Assembly (NCBI RefSeq): GCF_028768465.1
Contig: NZ_CP118225.1
Span: forward strand, 4,383,001 to 4,447,000
From: Rhodopirellula sp. P2
GTDB taxonomy: Bacteria > Planctomycetota > Planctomycetia > Pirellulales > Pirellulaceae
DNA: 64,000 bases
Direction of reading: 5' to 3'
Shown: piece by piece, positions 63,178 to 64,000 of the stretch
How the letters are laid out: each line of letters opens with the position of its first letter
Position numbering within the stretch: the first letter of the stretch is position 1
Position numbers and translations under genes: made by a program
The notes under the pieces: generated by a model
The model's input: only the letters and a program-made list of their open reading frames with translations
Databases searched by the model: none
Told to the model about the DNA's origin: nothing

Positions 63178-64000
63178 GCATGTTGTGGCATGCCGAAAGG
63201 TTGGGTCACGCAGGACGAGTGCGGTGACTCGCAAGTCTCAATCCGTCGCAAGAAGGGGGACGGTTGCTGGTGATAAGCTGGTGGCCAGGAATGATTGGGT
63301 TGAATCCCGCGAGCCGTTTGGGCGTGAGCCCCGGTTGTGCCTGGGAACCGTCGCGAACGCCAGGCGGCTCACATATAGAAAGCAGGCAAGCTCGGCCAGC
63401 ATCCAAGGTGACCCACCTTTGCCCCAAGGTAAGTCGAGAGGATGCTGACCGAGCTTTGCTCTTTGCCCCATAACAGTATCGCTCCAAAGTGGGCTCCAGG
63501 AGGTTCGCTTCTTGTGAATTGAGGGGCATCCCCAAGGGGGTGTTCAAAATGAGTGTTTGAAGCCACGGAACGTTCGTTTAATGGCGTTAAACGATCATGG
63601 AAACTTGGTTTGTGAGCGATATGAGTCAGCGTACCACCCCCGAACGGCTGGGTAGAGTAGGTCTGTAGACTGCAGTGGTACGCAATTTGATGTTGCTGTT
63701 CGATGACTCTTGCGATGAGTTGTCGCCATGGATCAGCCATTCAATTCTCGGCCAGTCGACTGCTTAAGCAGGTCGGCTGGAATGATCGGGCACAACCATG
63801 TGAGCCGTTTGGGCGTTTGCCTGGCCTGCGCGTGGAAACCGTGGCTAACGCCAACGGCTCACATACCCAATGACACCAGTGTACCTGCTTATGATTCACG
63901 CCCATCACACCGGGGGCAACAATGCGATGTGGCGCAAGTGTCGTTTCTGAGTCGCTACTGCTGCATGACAATGCCGAAGCTGAGGAAGTCAGCCGACATT
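63178..64000. repeat. gene-free right end with several palindromic repeats
   Basis: No gene is supported. It contains a 125 bp family relative around 63303-63375 (GAGCCGTTTGGGCGTGAGCC and GAACGCCAGGCGGCTCAC), a 17-nt inverted repeat AAGCTCGGCCAGCATCC (63390-63406) with GGATGCTGACCGAGCTT (63440-63456), and the third full copy of the 125 bp element at 63766-63890. The stretch 63457-63765 shows no features I can name. Confidence 0.6.
63766..63890. repeat. 125 bp palindromic element, copy 3
   Basis: AAGCAGGTCGGCTGGAATGA opens and GTACCTGCTT closes the copy. It carries a few changes against copy 1, such as GCGTTTGCC for GCGTTCGCC, GTGGAAACC for GTGAAAACC, and CCAATGACACCAGTG for CCGATGACACCTGCG. 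The hairpin arms TGTGAGCCGTTTGGGCG and CGCCAACGGCTCACA are intact. Confidence 0.85.

Noticed and set aside
1-64000. tRNA or rRNA genes
   Set aside because: I looked for T-loop text such as GGTTCGAATCC with a matching acceptor stem and for conserved rRNA blocks and saw none; GGTTCGATT matches lie inside protein genes.

Overview
The window looks like a chromosomal segment of a marine planctomycete of the Rhodopirellula type (Pirellulales). I infer this from the gene families: DUF1559 pilin-like protein with its small lipoprotein partner, PVC-type CxxCH cytochrome with HEAT repeats, sulfatases, several Gfo/Idh/MocA oxidoreductases with Tat signals, a DWG-type Ser/Thr kinase, and many interspersed hairpin repeats between genes. 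No rRNA, tRNA, CRISPR array, phage or transposase gene was seen.

Layout. 1-1.9 kb: two coupled glycosyltransferases on the minus strand, the second cut by the window edge. 2.4-3.9 kb: MATE exporter. 4.4-10.7 kb: a plus-strand operon with a Cys-rich exported protein, an HMA-like metal-binding protein, two FtsX/MacB-type permeases, a Cys-rich lipoprotein, a membrane-fusion protein and a LolD/MacB-type ATPase, which I read as a metal-linked tripartite or ABC efflux system. 10.9-20.7 kb: a small membrane protein, DMT transporter, SGNH hydrolase, Gfo/Idh/MocA dehydrogenase, RluA-type pseudouridine synthase, DUF4832-like protein, DUF2007 protein, a Ser/Thr kinase translationally coupled to a stand-alone GyrB-type TOPRIM protein, and an alpha/beta hydrolase. 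20.9-27.6 kb: a lipoprotein, an HU-like protein with a Pro/Ser tail, a YkgJ-type cysteine-cluster protein, a one-chain MlaF-MlaE transporter, a small coiled-coil protein, BioA, a phosphatase fused to a cytochrome c'-like tail, and the DUF1559-associated lipoprotein. 27.9-38.5 kb: DUF1559 protein, M48-like membrane protease, sulfatase coupled to a ketopantoate-reductase-like enzyme, Tex, an FtsH protease domain without its AAA part, and a Tat-exported Gfo/Idh/MocA protein. 39-44 kb: VOC protein, 991-residue PVC cytochrome and ceramidase-like protein. 44-45 kb: a sulfatase relic split by two palindromic elements.

45-58.5 kb is the most coherent functional block: an amino-sugar and sialic-acid catabolic island. 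It has a sialidase, a NanA-like aldolase, a kelch (NanM-like)-SSS symporter fusion and an AGE-family epimerase as one tightly packed operon, and a second coupled operon of PIG-L deacetylase, NagB and Gfo/Idh/MocA dehydrogenase next to an AraC-type regulator. A periplasmic beta-propeller/di-haem protein and a PAS-LuxR regulator, which is preceded by a run of hairpins ending in an intrinsic terminator, close the window.

Repeats are prominent. A 123-125 bp palindromic element occurs three times (27.6, 44.5 and 63.8 kb) with degenerate relatives elsewhere, and a different 97 bp palindrome with perfect 18-nt inverted ends lies beside one copy inside the sulfatase relic.
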